Shown here piece by piece: positions 26,322 through 39,000 of a DNA stretch of 64,000 nt (position 1 is its first letter; the number at the start of each line of letters is the position of its first letter). The notes under the pieces are model-generated. The model searched no databases. It saw only the letters and a list, made by a program, of their open reading frames with translations, and had not been told where the DNA came from. A program made the position numbers and the translations under genes. Origin of the DNA: Syngnathus acus (taxonomy: Eukaryota; Chordata; Actinopteri; Syngnathiformes; Syngnathidae); the NCBI RefSeq assembly GCF_901709675.1, contig NC_051095.1, positions 1,051,001 through 1,115,000 of the forward strand, given 5' to 3'.

Positions 26322-28186
26322 CCACGGCCAACGCCCAGGACAGGTACGCTGCGGTGTCCCAACTGGATAGCGTCTTCTCGGACACAGGTATGCCACTGTC
26401 GACCGCCAATTCACCTCACCGTATAGGGACACCCCACTATGTACAAAAAAAGTGATGATTCATTTCAAGTTTTCAGCAAGGGGATCCAAACACTATTCCC
26501 CCCCCACAGCAGAAATCCGCAGTCAGTTGTAGTAACGCTCGTATCGGCAGGTTGGATTTAATAAAGCATAGCAAGTGGAGTCAGCGTGTGATCCAGATTG
26601 TCACGGCTTGCTCAGCTAGATTGCGTAACGTCCTTCCTCCAAATGCCAAGGCTGTTAGCCGCTGAATTACGCTCATTGTTTTCTCCCCATCGCGCACAGT
26701 TAGCTTCAAAGGAGCCCCTTGACTCGTTTTAATCGGTTTAAAATCAGCTGCTTTTGACTCGTCAAGATGGCTTTTTTTTTTTTGTGTTGAGTAAGTGAGA
26801 TTGTTCCCTGGCTCAGTTAAAAGCATTTTTTTCTTCGTTTCAGTATTCGATTTGAACCCTGTTTTTAATTTGAAGTGAAAAAGTCCGTGTGAATTGTTTG
26901 TCTGCAGCACCACCACCTGCTGGGCCTCCACAGTATAGCACCTTGTTTGGCAGCCGGATCTCTTCTAGCTCCACTCCGGCCAGGCATGTATTTATTCATT
27001 CGTTAATTAATTTATTTTTCATCTATTTAATTTTGTTTATTTGAAATTTTCACTTCTCTGCCCTTTTCTGAATCACCTAAATTCTTCACCTCTTCTCCCA
27101 CCAGCTCCCCGGGTGTTGATACGACTTCTGCCTCACAAACATTTACAGGTAAGCTGAACACGATTTGATATCCTCATTATTTGCTGAAAAACTCGTGGAT
27201 TCACTCATTTGCACTCGGGCTAAAGCAATAAAATAAGATGCAGCGCAATCAAGTGGAATTCATTTGTTGATGATTGTTTTTCTTAGACCAATTTTTTTAG
27301 TGAGGGTCCTTGAATGCGCCCCAAAACTCAAACTAAGAGTATGATTGTGCTTCTCTTGCCACTAATAGTCTATTCCACTTTCTATTTTCATATGTATATT
27401 CCAAAAGTTGAGTTCACTGACTAACCTTTGTGGTTTGTGCTAGTACACACATTTGTATGCCCATGTGTAACATTGCCTTAGTTAGTGCTAGCATGTTGTC
27501 GAGGCTACTATGCTAGCTAATATGTGTTTGTGTGTGTGCGCCCTAGCGTTCCCCAACCCGTTCAGCTCAGGCGCCACTTGCCAGCAGCCCGCTGCACTCT
27601 CCCCCAGTAACCCTTTCAGCAGTTCCCCAGGAGGTGATTTTTTTGTTAGTTTTGTTTTGGAGCGGGAGGGGGGGCGGGGGGGTTGTCCGCAGTCCTGCAG
27701 CCTAAGCGACCAATCCCAAACGTTGTTTCCCCAGGCGACGGCGCTTTGGTCACCACGCCCACGTCAGTGTTCCCGCCGCCTGCCTCCTTTCCTCAAGAGG
27801 GCGCCAATAACCAGGAAGCCAACGGTAAAGCGCACTTGAATTTCTCCATTTGTAGGGCAGCGTTATGCGGACAACCCAAACTGAAGACACAAAAGGCTTG
27901 TTTGAGCACCGCAATAACCAGAAGAGGATAAAGAATATATGCCTTTATTTATTTATTTATTTTCACGTGATCTGCTCTCTCAAATGTTTTCAGGTTTCGC
28001 CGCCTTCCCCGCGTGCGACTCGCAACCCAAAGTCCCTCGGCCCATGTCGGTGAACCCTTTTACCGTGAGTACTCCTTTTTCGTACAAATCGGACGAGGCG
28101 CCATCAAGCAACTTCCTTTAAGGCTCGCTCTCTTTCAGGGGAACGTTTACCCCGGTCGCGGCACGTCGCGAAACCCTTTTATCTGA
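23061..28186 (+). CDS. agfg2: AGFG2-type ArfGAP protein with NPF motifs
   Basis: Thirteen coding exons: 23061-23227, 24058-24151, 24278-24393, 24675-24813, 24878-24983, 25047-25136, 26175-26387, 26908-26983, 27105-27148, 27547-27633, 27735-27824, 27994-28064 and 28139-28186, in phase, giving 446 aa (human AGFG2 about 481, from memory). Residues 10-125 are the ArfGAP domain: zinc finger CFEC ... CTSC with 16 residues between pairs, then RGLNPPHRVKSISMTTF. The stretch VRELAQSG before the finger favours AGFG2 over AGFG1. The C-terminal half is P/S/T/Q-rich with ten consecutive Gln (CAG10) and an RYAAVSQLDSVFS segment, an AGFG hallmark. Four NPF motifs, one almost at the C-terminus, should bind EH domains such as EPS15. 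Intron 8 appears to use a GC donor, and a 33-nt in-phase micro-exon is possible in intron 6. Confidence 0.93.
25225..25257 (+). CDS. agfg2: Possible 33-nt cassette micro-exon of agfg2
   Basis: The acceptor TCTTCTTGACCTCGTAG and donor TTAG-GTAAGA flank 33 bases with no stop in the agfg2 frame. Neighbouring exons join in phase 1, so inclusion adds 11 residues (ending SSFKKHFTLG) and gives 457 aa. Strong sites and preserved phase support it, but the gene is also in frame without it. It is probably alternative, or a chance match. Confidence 0.4.
   Translation, partial: PLVLSKNTSR
26291..26320 (+). repeat. agfg2: (CAG)10 coding for polyglutamine in agfg2
   Basis: Ten uninterrupted CAG codons follow LPHSLS in the exon at 26175-26387 and are followed by TTANAQD. 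A pure run of this kind is expected to vary in length between individuals. Confidence 0.95.
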
Positions 28187-28882
28187 CTAAGCGCCTCCCC
28201 TCAGCCGTCTGTCTCTGGGAGAAGTGGACTGTAGTAGTCGCCTCTGCCTCGTCAATGCCTCTGGAGTATTTTCCTCCTCGTCCCAATGTCCCCGTATTTA
28301 TGTGTTTATTTGTGTGCGTGTGTTTAAAAAAAAAAAAAAAAAGCCTGAATGTAATTATGACTTTAACTAGCAAGATCTACTTTGATGCCTCTAGCATTTT
28401 TTTTTTTTTTTTTTTTTGGGGAGGAGGGCAGAAATATACACTCAAAGCATCGCTACTTTGCTTTCACCCCCTCCCTGCTCCAAAAAAAAAAAAAAAGCAA
28501 ACTAAATTTTCAGTTTTTAAACCTAATAAGTAAAAGACAAAGTCGCGCCAACATTTGAAGTTTTTGAAGGATCGCCGCCTTAAAGCCTGTCTTCTGTTTG
28601 TTTTTCTTTCAAAGATGTTAACCACTGCCAGGCTGCATGAGTTTTGAGGGCTAAAAAATATACAACTAAAAAAAAAGCTACTGAATGTAAAAAAGAAAAA
28701 AGCTGTTACAGAAAAACTTATAATACTGTATCAAACAATAGTGCATCTACTGGACCAAAATGTTTTTTTTTTAACATGGGGGTTTACTTAAGGATTGTTT
28801 TAACCACGTCTTTGTCATGGCAAGTATTCATAAAATCCGTTTGACCCTTTACTGCTGCGTAAGCGAGTGTTGCTTTCCAGAA

Positions 28883-28888
28883 AATAAA
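28883..28888 (+). terminator. agfg2: agfg2 poly(A) signal
   Basis: AATAAA (in CCAGAAAATAAAAGC) lies about 700 bases after the agfg2 stop and is followed by T- and G-rich sequence. The 3'UTR in between has several A and T runs and no coding signal. Confidence 0.55.
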
Positions 28889-28899
28889 AGCTCTTTTAC

Positions 28900-29990
28900 A
28901 CCAAGTCCCTTCTGGATTTCTCCGCAAGGGGTCGCACGTCGCCCGTTTTCCCCAAAGCCTCGAGGTTACTTTGGGATGCGTGTTGCATAACGCGCAGCCT
29001 GCTTTAGCAATAGAACTCCTATTTTAGAAAGAAGGCCGACGGAATTATGGGATGCATTGCTTGCTTTGTGCTTGTGCTCAAATGACGCCATAGCATGGAT
29101 CCCCGCTATTTGCGGTGGCTCGGGACCAGGCAACCCGAATCGGAAAAAAACCCTCCCTAAACGCAAATCAATTTACAATAAAATATGCATTTTCCACGGG
29201 GGAAATTGGCTAGTAGGGAAATCCACAAGTATGCAAGGCCCACAGTATCTTGATGAAAATGTCTTGCATATAAAAGTCATTACAAATTTGATATCAATAA
29301 ATGATAACTTACATAAAACCAAACTCTGCATAATTGTCGTATACTCGAGCTCAGTGAAGATAAGTACGAGTTGAATCGGTATTCCTACTTTTTAAATACG
29401 TACATGCACGTGTTTCTACTGATGAAAGCACTTTTGGCTTAGCTTATTTTTTAAATCTCACTCACGACAAGGTCAGTGAACGCACCACGTTCCACAATAC
29501 TACGAGGTACATCTGACAGTGGTGGAAAGTAGTAAAGTAGTTCGTTTCTGAAGTAAAGATAAAAAAAAAAAAATCCAGGTACTTCAATTGTGTATCTGCT
29601 ACAACGAAAGCACATTGCGATTTTATCATTTCATCAAAGTGACTCTTTCGACCACGCGGTCGGGTTGTGTGTTCTCCGAGCTCAAAAGCGCGTCAGTGAA
29701 CGCACCGCGTTCCAGAGTACTACTAGGACATCGTGTGGCGTGTCGAGTTGAGTGACAGTCCCACAGAAGTGGACCGAGCGCCGTGGACGCCGAACCGAGG
29801 CAGCGCGGTTGGACGAGCGGATCAACGCATGCCTGAAATGCGTTTCAATTGCGTTCGGAAGTGCTCGCACGAAGTGTGAAAGTTGCGTGAAGAGGAGGAC
29901 GAGAAGGGACGGACGTAAACAAGACTTGCAGAGGGGGTGGAATGGGGGGGGAGGCCCACACTCCATCTCACATGGCCGAGTGGGGGGAGC
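28900..29990. other. Spacer between agfg2 and the IRS gene, including the IRS promoter
   Basis: No exon is seen before the IRS start. A transposon-like motif (GATCCCCGCTATTTGCGG near 29098) and a two-copy duplication (29473 and 29692) lie here. The last 300 bases are GC- and CpG-rich and probably hold the IRS start site and 5'UTR. Confidence 0.45.
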
Positions 29991-30004
29991 CGGGAGATGT
30001 TTGA

Positions 30005-33000
30005 ATGAGTTCCGCCAGCTCGCCGCGAGGACACAACGCGTCGCCCGGCTGGGGGTCGCTGGTGGCGGGCCACGCGATGGACGCCCAGGCGGTCGAGCAC
30101 GGCGAGGACGTGCGTAAGAGCGGCTACCTCCGCAAGCACAAGTCCATGCACCGGCGCTACTTCGTGCTGCGTTCGGGTTCGGAACGCGGCGCTGCCCGCC
30201 TGGAGTACTACGAAAGCGAGAAGAAATTCCGCGGCAAGGCCCCCGTCCCCAAGAAGGCCGTGCTGCTGGAGACCTGCTTCAACATCAACAAGCGGGCCGA
30301 CTCCAAGAACAAGCACATGATCGTGCTGTACACGCGCGCCGAGAGCTTCACTGTCGCCGCTGACAACGAAGCCGACCAGGACGACTGGTACCAGGCCATG
30401 GTGGACCTGCAGTGCAAAAGTCAGTACGCGCGCATGCACACAGACACACGCGCACGCGCGCGAGGCAAACGTGGCAGGCTGCAGTGACCATTAGAAACGT
30501 GCATGCGCGTGCGTCCTTTATAGAGTGCTTGAGGAGTTTTTTCCCCCTTCTTTTAAATGTCCATGCCAGGAAAGCCGCATCACCGATTTAGTTTTTGCAG
30601 CGAGAATGGAAGCTTGTTATTTTGTGCATGTGGTTTTTCTCATCTGGGAGAGTTTGGGAAGGTTAGGGTGATATTCGCAACTTGTTTATGTCGGAGGATG
30701 CCAACGTGTTCAAGAGCCAGCCAGCCAGCCAGCCAGCTCAAGTTGACTTGTTTGTTTTCTTCTTCTTTCCTCAAGAAAACAGCATGTCGTTTCTCTCATA
30801 CAGACTGAGTGCAGGCACGTGCACAGATAGACTCTAGTTTTGCTCGAGCAACAGCCCTGTGTATTTTTATTTTTTATTTTTATTTTTTTTATCAAACAGA
30901 TATGACTCGGCAGTATGGCCAAAAAAAAAAAAAATTATATTGTTTTTAAACTTATTTTTTCAATGCATGAAAAACTGTACATTTTCAATACTGGAAAAAA
31001 ATAACATTACAAAAAAAAAAATCCTAACTTAAATATGCTCACCGTTGATCAACTTGAAGTTAATCGTGATTGCCATCTGTTTGTTTGCGCCCTCAAAGTT
31101 TTTGCCTTTGAACAGGGGTGTGTAGACTTTTTAAAGTCAGTCCAGCTTCCTTTCACCTCCTCTGTAAATCACAATATTAAATATTGCTACCGTGGATCTT
31201 CTGGATGATGTGAAATATTTTGGCAATGGGTGCCTCTTTTTTTTTTTTTTTGCTTAAGCCCCCACAAACGTGTGCACATATTGCAAAATCTGCTCATGCG
31301 CCAATGATCAAGAAGTTCCAGCCGACTCTCAGGTTTCCTCCAACGGTGCCCGAAGTAGCCAGAAAGCCGCGCATTCCCCAATCGCGTCTATTGGCCGCCT
31401 GTGTAAACACAGCTGGCGAAGCGCCGATGCCGAGCGAGCCAGCCAGCCAGCGAGCGCGGCCACTCCACAGTCACCTGTTCGACCTTCCTTCGCCTCTCAG
31501 GCTTGGTGACGCAATGCGGGCAAACAAGATGACAAGAGTTCAAGGTGCTCCTCACACATGACCTGCTGCTCTGTTACATAAAACGGCTGATTAGCGGCTC
31601 AGCCCGGACACTTTGTCTTGACACCGTTGTGTTTATGTGCATGTCGCATTGGGCTAGCATTTAGCACATGTCCGCCAGCCTCCCGCGTGGACGCACTTGC
31701 TGGTCCTGGTGATCCTGAAAGGGGGATCCTTCCATCTGTGGTCCCTTCTCAAGGTTTCTCATTTTCCCCGGGCAGAGGTTTTGAGTTTTTCCTTGCCCTT
31801 TTGGGAGCTTAAGATCAGGGGATGCTTTGAGAATAATTGTCAATTTTTGTCTATGTGAAGCCCTTTGAGACTGCTTGTGATTTAGGGCTATACAAATTGA
31901 CTTGACTTGACTTGACTTGACTTGACTTGGTCACGAAATGGATCGAAAATGACTCATTCGAACCAAAATGGTGGACTTCCTGTTTCACGTCAAACATGAG
32001 TCCTAACTTGCCCCAAAATGGCTGACTTCCTGTTTGGGTCGTTTTCATGCGTTTTGTCACCATCCACACAACCTTCCATTTTTGCATCGATCGGTGAAAC
32101 CTGACGTCGGCCTCTGCTGCTCATACGGCGAGGGTTTTGGAAAGGGCGGATGAAAAGCAAAAAAAAAAAGCAAAGGAGAACACCCGGAGTGAAAAAAGGT
32201 TACGGCCGAAAACTGCGTTGGCTGGCAAATGCTCTTTTCGACTCACTCTGAACACTGTGGAGTCATAAGGGCGGGCGGGCGGGCCTCTTGGTATGCGGCG
32301 CACAGCCGTGGGTACACTGAAGAACTTGTGCCCTACTTGAAAAATTCACAGCTCGCATGCAGACTGGAAGCCAGCCGGGAGGGGCCGGCAGCCAAGAGAT
32401 GCTGCACTGTTGCGCCCCCGAGCCGCACCCTGGGCGCCGTCAGAGGCTCTTTTCAGAGCCCGCCTGGCGGGATTTGGCACCAAGCGCTAGCGAGTGGGCG
32501 CTGGTGCTGCGCTGCAGGTGAAATTGTGGCTTTGGATTCAACTTTGAAAGAGTCAGACGCTGCCTGGGCACTTGAAAGCCTCGAGAGTCGTGCTCCTGAT
32601 GTAACGTCTCAAAATCCACATCTTGCTAAGCTGATTTTTAAAGCAGATCCAGATCAGAAATGGCCTAATTGTGAGCTGCCTTTTCTGCTGTACCGGCCTT
32701 AGCCACCTGGGGGCGGTAGACAGACAGACGGCTTTGAGGAGAAGCTCATCAGTACGGCACTAATTTGCCCTTTGTCGCACTGTTTGTGTTCAAATTGTTG
32801 CTAACGTCGTAATTTCATTATTACTAGTTGTTATCGTTCATGAAAATGAACCAAATGAGTCAAACTAAAATTGAAAAAGCCTTTCATTGAGAAAAATGTA
32901 ATGAAATACAAATTGCTTCCGTAAATGCATATGTTTGAAAAACTAATGCTGAAACTAAACAAAGCTCAAAAATGAACAAATGAACTGTAAAATCAATGAA

Positions 33001-36000
33001 TAAATAAATCTGACCAAATTCAAAAGAAAAAAAATCGAAAGGAACCAAACAATAATCTCAAACTATTCCTGCCTGGTGGGCAAAGTCACTTGGGTGATTG
33101 TTTTTGAGCATTGTGCCCAACTTTTGATCTGGGCCCCTTGCATTGCTTGAGCGGGATCCTGCAACAGCGGCCCAAAGTATCCGCTATCGCACGAGCTCTC
33201 CTCGAGCGGGCGCTAATTACACAAACACGGGCCTGCCGCCGTGCTCGGTGATACGCGGATGGCAGTTATTTATTCAGCTAAGTCCAGTAAGACACTTTTG
33301 GACAGCGACTACAGTGTCAGTATTGAGTGCGGCTATTTGTTCAGCTATTAGTAGTCAGTGGAGTGTGTAAAAGCTTAACCTCGATGAAGCGGGGCGGCGT
33401 GCCGCTGCGGCCCGGCTCTCGCCGTTGGCCAGGAAATTTCTCCCCGCGGCTCTGGCACCACCTCAAGAATTGTTGACCTCCATAAAACCAAATAGCAGCT
33501 CCAAATTTGGAGCTGCCGCGCCAGCTATAAACAAGATGGAAATTGTATCTGCGGCTTACAGATGCAAGCTGGACGGCCGCGGCCGTCGGCGCCATCAAAG
33601 TGTTGCGAGCGGTCTTTGAGGGTTCCCAAAATGGAGCTCGGCTGCTGCCCTCCCGACGCCTGTGACGTCATTGCTACGGTTAGCGCCAATTAACTGAGTC
33701 ATCATCAATAAATGAAAATGATAATTAAAACTCGCAACACTGAGGCGATTGTTTTGATATTTTCCAAGATTGAGGTGGGCAGAAGTTGAAAGTCGCGCTG
33801 GTGAATTCAGGCGACGCTCAATTATAATTTTTGAGCTTTTTCAGACACAAAGCGCCATTTTCCACATGCGTGAAGCCTTCTGTAGCTCCTCTTTCGGCCG
33901 TCTTTGGATGCCGCTGCCCCACCTGGCCCAATGAGATCCGCATGGCCCGATTAGGCGCTAAGCCACGCTAAGCGGGCGCTCATCCCCCTAATTAGGCGCT
34001 AATTGCTGTGTCGGCCGCCGGTGGCACACTGCGGCCTTTGTCCCGAAAAAGCCGGCGCAGGAAGTCTTGCGAGTTATTCTTGGCTTGCCGGGCCGCGCCA
34101 AACTTTCCGGCCGCTAATGCTGTTGGCTAATGTGTGCCTTTGACAACACGCTTATCTTTTGTCTTTGACCCGAGAGCGAGGGCGGAGCACCTGCGGGGGG
34201 ATGTGGGTGTTTTTGCTTGATAGCGTTCCAGACATTCATTTGACTTTTGTTTACTCTTAAAGACGCTCGTGAGCACTGACGACGCACAGTGGGACCTTGA
34301 CTTGAATGATTTAAAAAGAAGAGAAAAAAAAAGAACCTCATTTGAGAAGAGCGCTTGGAACACATTTTGATGACAGCTAATGCTACAATTTAGCACACAC
34401 TGTAAGATGGCGGCGTCGGCCACGGCAAGGAAATCACAAATGGAAAATCCAGACTCAAACCCAGATCCTCGGAGCTGCGAGGCAGACTTGCTAACCAGTC
34501 CCATACCGCGCTGCCGTGTTCCATAGTGGCTCCTTTAAATGGAAGCTTTTACTGTATTGATTATTGTTGCCGGTGCGCATTAGCGCTGTGGTTGCAGCGG
34601 TCAGGAAGTGGCCCCAAATTGATCAGCTTTACGTTCCTGGCCCCGCCCCCTCAATTTCCTCACGTGTCCTTTGGGATGCAATTGAACCCACGAGCGTGAA
34701 TGCGACGCTTCCGTTCGGATGCTCCATTTTTCTTTTGCAGCAAAGCGCAACTTAAAAATTTAGTAGTTTTTAAATTGAGGTGACATGAAATATTCACTCG
34801 CTTGGCACAATTGGATCACTTGAATTGCTGCGTCCCTCCCCCCCCAGAAAAACGAAAGATTTTTGACATTGGGTGAATTGTTCATCCCTTTTCAATGACC
34901 TGATCATATTTTGTTGTGTTGTTTTTTTTTACTCAAGCTGCTGTGTCCAAGAATGCGAGAACATTGTGTTCCCAGTGGCTGCGTTTACTACCTCAACAGC
35001 AGGCTAACCCGCGCGTGCAAGTAGTTTGAGGTTCCCTTGCTGTTTATTTTTTGTGTGTGTGGGTCCCATCCTTAAATGCCTCCTTTGCTGGCTGTCTGGA
35101 TAACTGGGAACACATGCGAGCTGAGCCTTTGGCAGACGGCGGCGAAGCGGCGTGTTCTCGGGTGGAGGAGTTACGCTGTGGCCTGCCTGAGGAAGTAGCA
35201 AGTTTGAAACGAGGGAAGGGGCCACACGGAACGGAGTACAAAGCGGCAATTGAGGGTGGGCGGGGTATAAGAGGGGGAAAAAAAAGAGAAAAGAAAAACA
35301 CTCTGCGGTGTGGAAAAGCATCTCGCCACGCCACGGCGTGTTAAGCCGATGAGGTCACCCCTTGGAAATGCGAGGAGCTCATCGCGCTGATTTACAGGAT
35401 AGAAAAAGAGTCTATAATGCCATAAATTGGAATTGTCTCGGACGAGCCTGAGCAAAAATGAATTGAGTCGTGACCTAATTGTGGCAATGTCGACACTTTT
35501 TTTGTGCTTGCTTTTGTGGTTTGAACGGCGGCACGTTGTACATCAAGTGGGAAAAAAAAACTCCTCGTACTTTCAGCCGCTAAGTACGATATTAGAGTCT
35601 GTCTTGCTCTCTCCTCCGCTCATTCCAAGAATGTCTTTTCTGAGGTAACCAAATGAGGCCAATGTCTTTTCTGAAGGGAACCACATTGCGGCAGGTGGCT
35701 CTCTGCAAACGCTTTCGAAACCTCCGTGGCGTTTGGCGTGGTCCCTCGCCGTACGTTTCCCGGCCGCAGCCTTTGTGCGTCAAAACTGGAGCTTTCGTGC
35801 CGGCGGCAAGGCGCCTCCGGGGAGAGGAAAGGCAGAGGTGCTCCATAATTCATATTGCTCCAACCAGAATCAATTCTTGCTTTACGTAACCAAGAGAGGA
35901 CGGGTTCTGACAGACGCAACTGCGCTTTTCGAGAATGAAGCCTCCGAATGTGTGTAAAGTAGCCCAGAATGATTTTGAAAAATAATCTCATTGCGACCCA

Positions 36001-39000
36001 GTTGCAATTTACTCTTTTCCATTATTTTTAAAATCTCCATATGTTTTGTAACGCACACAAGCGATGACTTAGCACAAATTCATGTAAAAGACAGTTGAGC
36101 TACTGCCATTAGTTTTCTGACTGAAAATTTGATGACCGTATTTTCCGGACTATAAGGCGCACCTAAAAACCTAAAATCTTCTCAAAAGCCGACAGTGCGC
36201 CTTATAGTCCGGTGCGCCTTATATATGGACCAAATTTAAACTAGCCCGAAGCATTGTGTCATGAAATCAATCATAAGTGGCCCGCTGAAGACTATGAATC
36301 ATGAATCAAAAAGACTATGGATCATTATTTTGTGATTATAAAGTAATTTGTTGCATCTGAAGTTGAAATAAAAAAGATAAAATGGAGACTGATTTGATTT
36401 GGATTAAAAATCTGACATGATGCATTAATGGTGCGCCTTATAGTCCGGTGCGCCTTATATAAGGACAAAGTTTTAAAATGGGCCTTTCATTGAAGGTGCG
36501 CCTTATAGTCCGGTGCGCCTTATAGTCCGGAAAATACGGTACAACAATAGTGCAAACAAATCTCTGGCTTTATCATTTAAAATGTTCATGTTTCATGATG
36601 TACAACATCCATATGTCGAAAAATAACACTAAAAATGACCAGAGCACTTTGTTTCAAAATGGCTGCTTTTGCCATTTGAAAATTCCATTCTACGACATTG
36701 AAATGTTGATTTGGGTTCATTCATTGTGTTCATTGAGTTTTGGGGTTTTGACCCTGAGTGGCCTTGATGAAAGTGTATAAAGTTTAAGGCTGTGTCCTTC
36801 TCCAAACAAACAACACTCTTTGTGTGTGGCCTCTTAAAATGAAAACCACGCTACACCCAAATTAGCACTTTGACGTAGCATTTGAAATGGTTTTGTCCCC
36901 ACACGTTTTGTTTTTACAGTCGCTCTCTTTTCGCAATCTTCCGCAATCTTCCCATGGTGGTCGTCCGCCCCCCCCCCCCCCCCCCCCCCCAAACTATCAA
37001 CTGCTTCTTCCTGTTGTAAATCTTAACGGAGGATCTGTGTGAGAAGCACAAAAGAGCCACGCATGGCCTTGAGTGAGTCATCTCCCGCAGACGCAGTGTG
37101 GAGGCTGCCTGCAGAAGCCGCGAGCATCTATTCGAGGTTCCCTTTCAACTTCGAAATGCTCCTCTGTGTTTTTGACGGAGCCAGACATCCGATCAGCACA
37201 ACTACCGGTCATTGGGCCACGTTAGAACCTCAGAAATGTTCCTTCTAATCATGTTTTTTAGCTTTTTATTGTCAACCTGATGTGGTTTCATCTGTTTTAA
37301 ATTCCTACAACACGTGCGAGTGTTTGTTTTGAGGAGGTCCCTTTGCATATGTCGGGCATGCGTGAGTCAAGGTATTTATTTATTTGTTAATCAACAGATG
37401 TGCGGCGGTCCTTTTCGATCAAACCCAGAAAGTCGATGAGCGAGCACCAGCGAAGCCGCCAAATGTCAATCGTTATTTCGAGACGTCATCAAGAGCTTTC
37501 GCTTTAATAATCACCACTTTGTGAAGATGAATGGGCTGCCGGTGCTAATGATCAGTTGTCAAAGTGGGCGGAGCCTTTCAATCTTCCCCTCAATGGTTTT
37601 AAGACATTCCCAGGCCTTTTTTTTTTTTTTGGCACATTCCATTATTAAGTGTCAGTTTACTTTGGTTTTCTGCCCTCCTCCCCGAACAGTTCATCATTAT
37701 TGGCGTCAGCAGTCGACTCTTTCCACGGCGGTATGCGCGCTTGTGTTTGATTGTACGTGTGCGGTTGACTAACGAGACCCCCGGGTATGAAGCCCGCAGG
37801 TTCAGAGCCGGTCACACAAGCTCGTGCATGCTCACTTTTCACTCTTATCTGCTTGAAAATCAAAAGAAAAAGCTGCGTCTGAAGCAAAGCCTGGTAAATA
37901 GTGGCGCTGCTGGTAGCGCTAAATGGCTTCCCACGGTTCAAGCTAACCAAGCCCGCATTTCTGTCCTGTGCTTGTTAGGTAAGAACCCCTGTGACAAAGG
38001 TGCTGACGGGGACTACGGCGTCCCCAACCCTGGGCCGGCCTTTAAAGAGGTGTGGCAGGTGAAAGTGTGGCCCAAAGGTCTGGGTCAGGCCAAAAACCTG
38101 GTGGGCATCTACCGCCTCTGCCTGACGGACAAAACCATCAACTTCGTCAAGCTCAACTCCGATGCCGCCGCTGTGGTACTGCAGCTCATGAACGTCCGGC
38201 GCTGCGGGCATTCGGAAAATTTCTTCTTCGTCGAGGTTGGCCGCTCGGCTGTGACGGGCCCCGGCGAGTTCTGGATGCAGGTAAGTCTCTCATCTTCTTC
38301 ATCGTGTACATCCCTATCATCTAAAAAAAAGTCAAACCTTATCACATTTCAAAACCGCAATTGCTGAAATTGACTGTAAACCTGACACCAAACACAAGGG
38401 ACTTATTTAAACACGAAGCAATTTTGCCTACCAAAGTCCACTAGCCAACATTTACAGTAATCTGAAAAGCCAGCCATAGATTTAGGCTAATGTAGATTAG
38501 CGCAGATGTTCTGGTAACCTTCAAAAAACACTACAATAACACCAATAGTGCTGCAACACAGACAGACAGATAAAGCGTATAATAACAGTATCAGCACGTT
38601 TCAGGTTAGCATGTTGCTGCACAACGTTAGCATTGAGAACCACAAAAATGTGACGTGGTATGCGGTGTTTGTGTTTTGCCCAAATGTGTAGGTGGATGAT
38701 TCGGTGGTTGCCCAGAACATGCATGAAACGTTGCTGGAGGCGATGAAGGCGCTCAGTGAGGAGTTTCGCCAGCGAAGTAAATCTCAGTCAAACTCCGGTC
38801 CAGGAGGAGGTGCGACCGCCTCCAACCCCATCAGCGTTCCCACACGCCGTCACCACTCGAACCCTCCGCCCAGCCAGGTGGGCTTCACCCGTCGACCCCG
38901 AACCGAGCCTCCCGGAGGAGGTAACGGCGGGACGGGGGTTACCAGCTCCAGCGCTTCGCCTACCCCTCGACACAGCTTTCCGAGGTCTCGCGCTGCCAGC

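Larger units (their letters stand above)
30420..37978 (+). other. irs: Large IRS intron 1 (7.6 kb)
   Basis: No coding exon is supported inside. It contains a retroposon tail with a TTGAC repeat (31690-31929), a tRNA-like SINE fragment (34441-34515), a palindromic MITE (36135-36540), a 23-base C run (36968-36990), and GC-rich, TAAT-rich blocks near 33140-33260 and 33890-34100 that look unlike their surroundings and could be regulatory. Confidence 0.6.

Noticed and set aside
34441-34515. Possible tRNA gene on the minus strand
   Set aside because: A- and B-box-like words are present, but there is no acceptor-stem pairing and the B box is degenerate; it is a SINE remnant.
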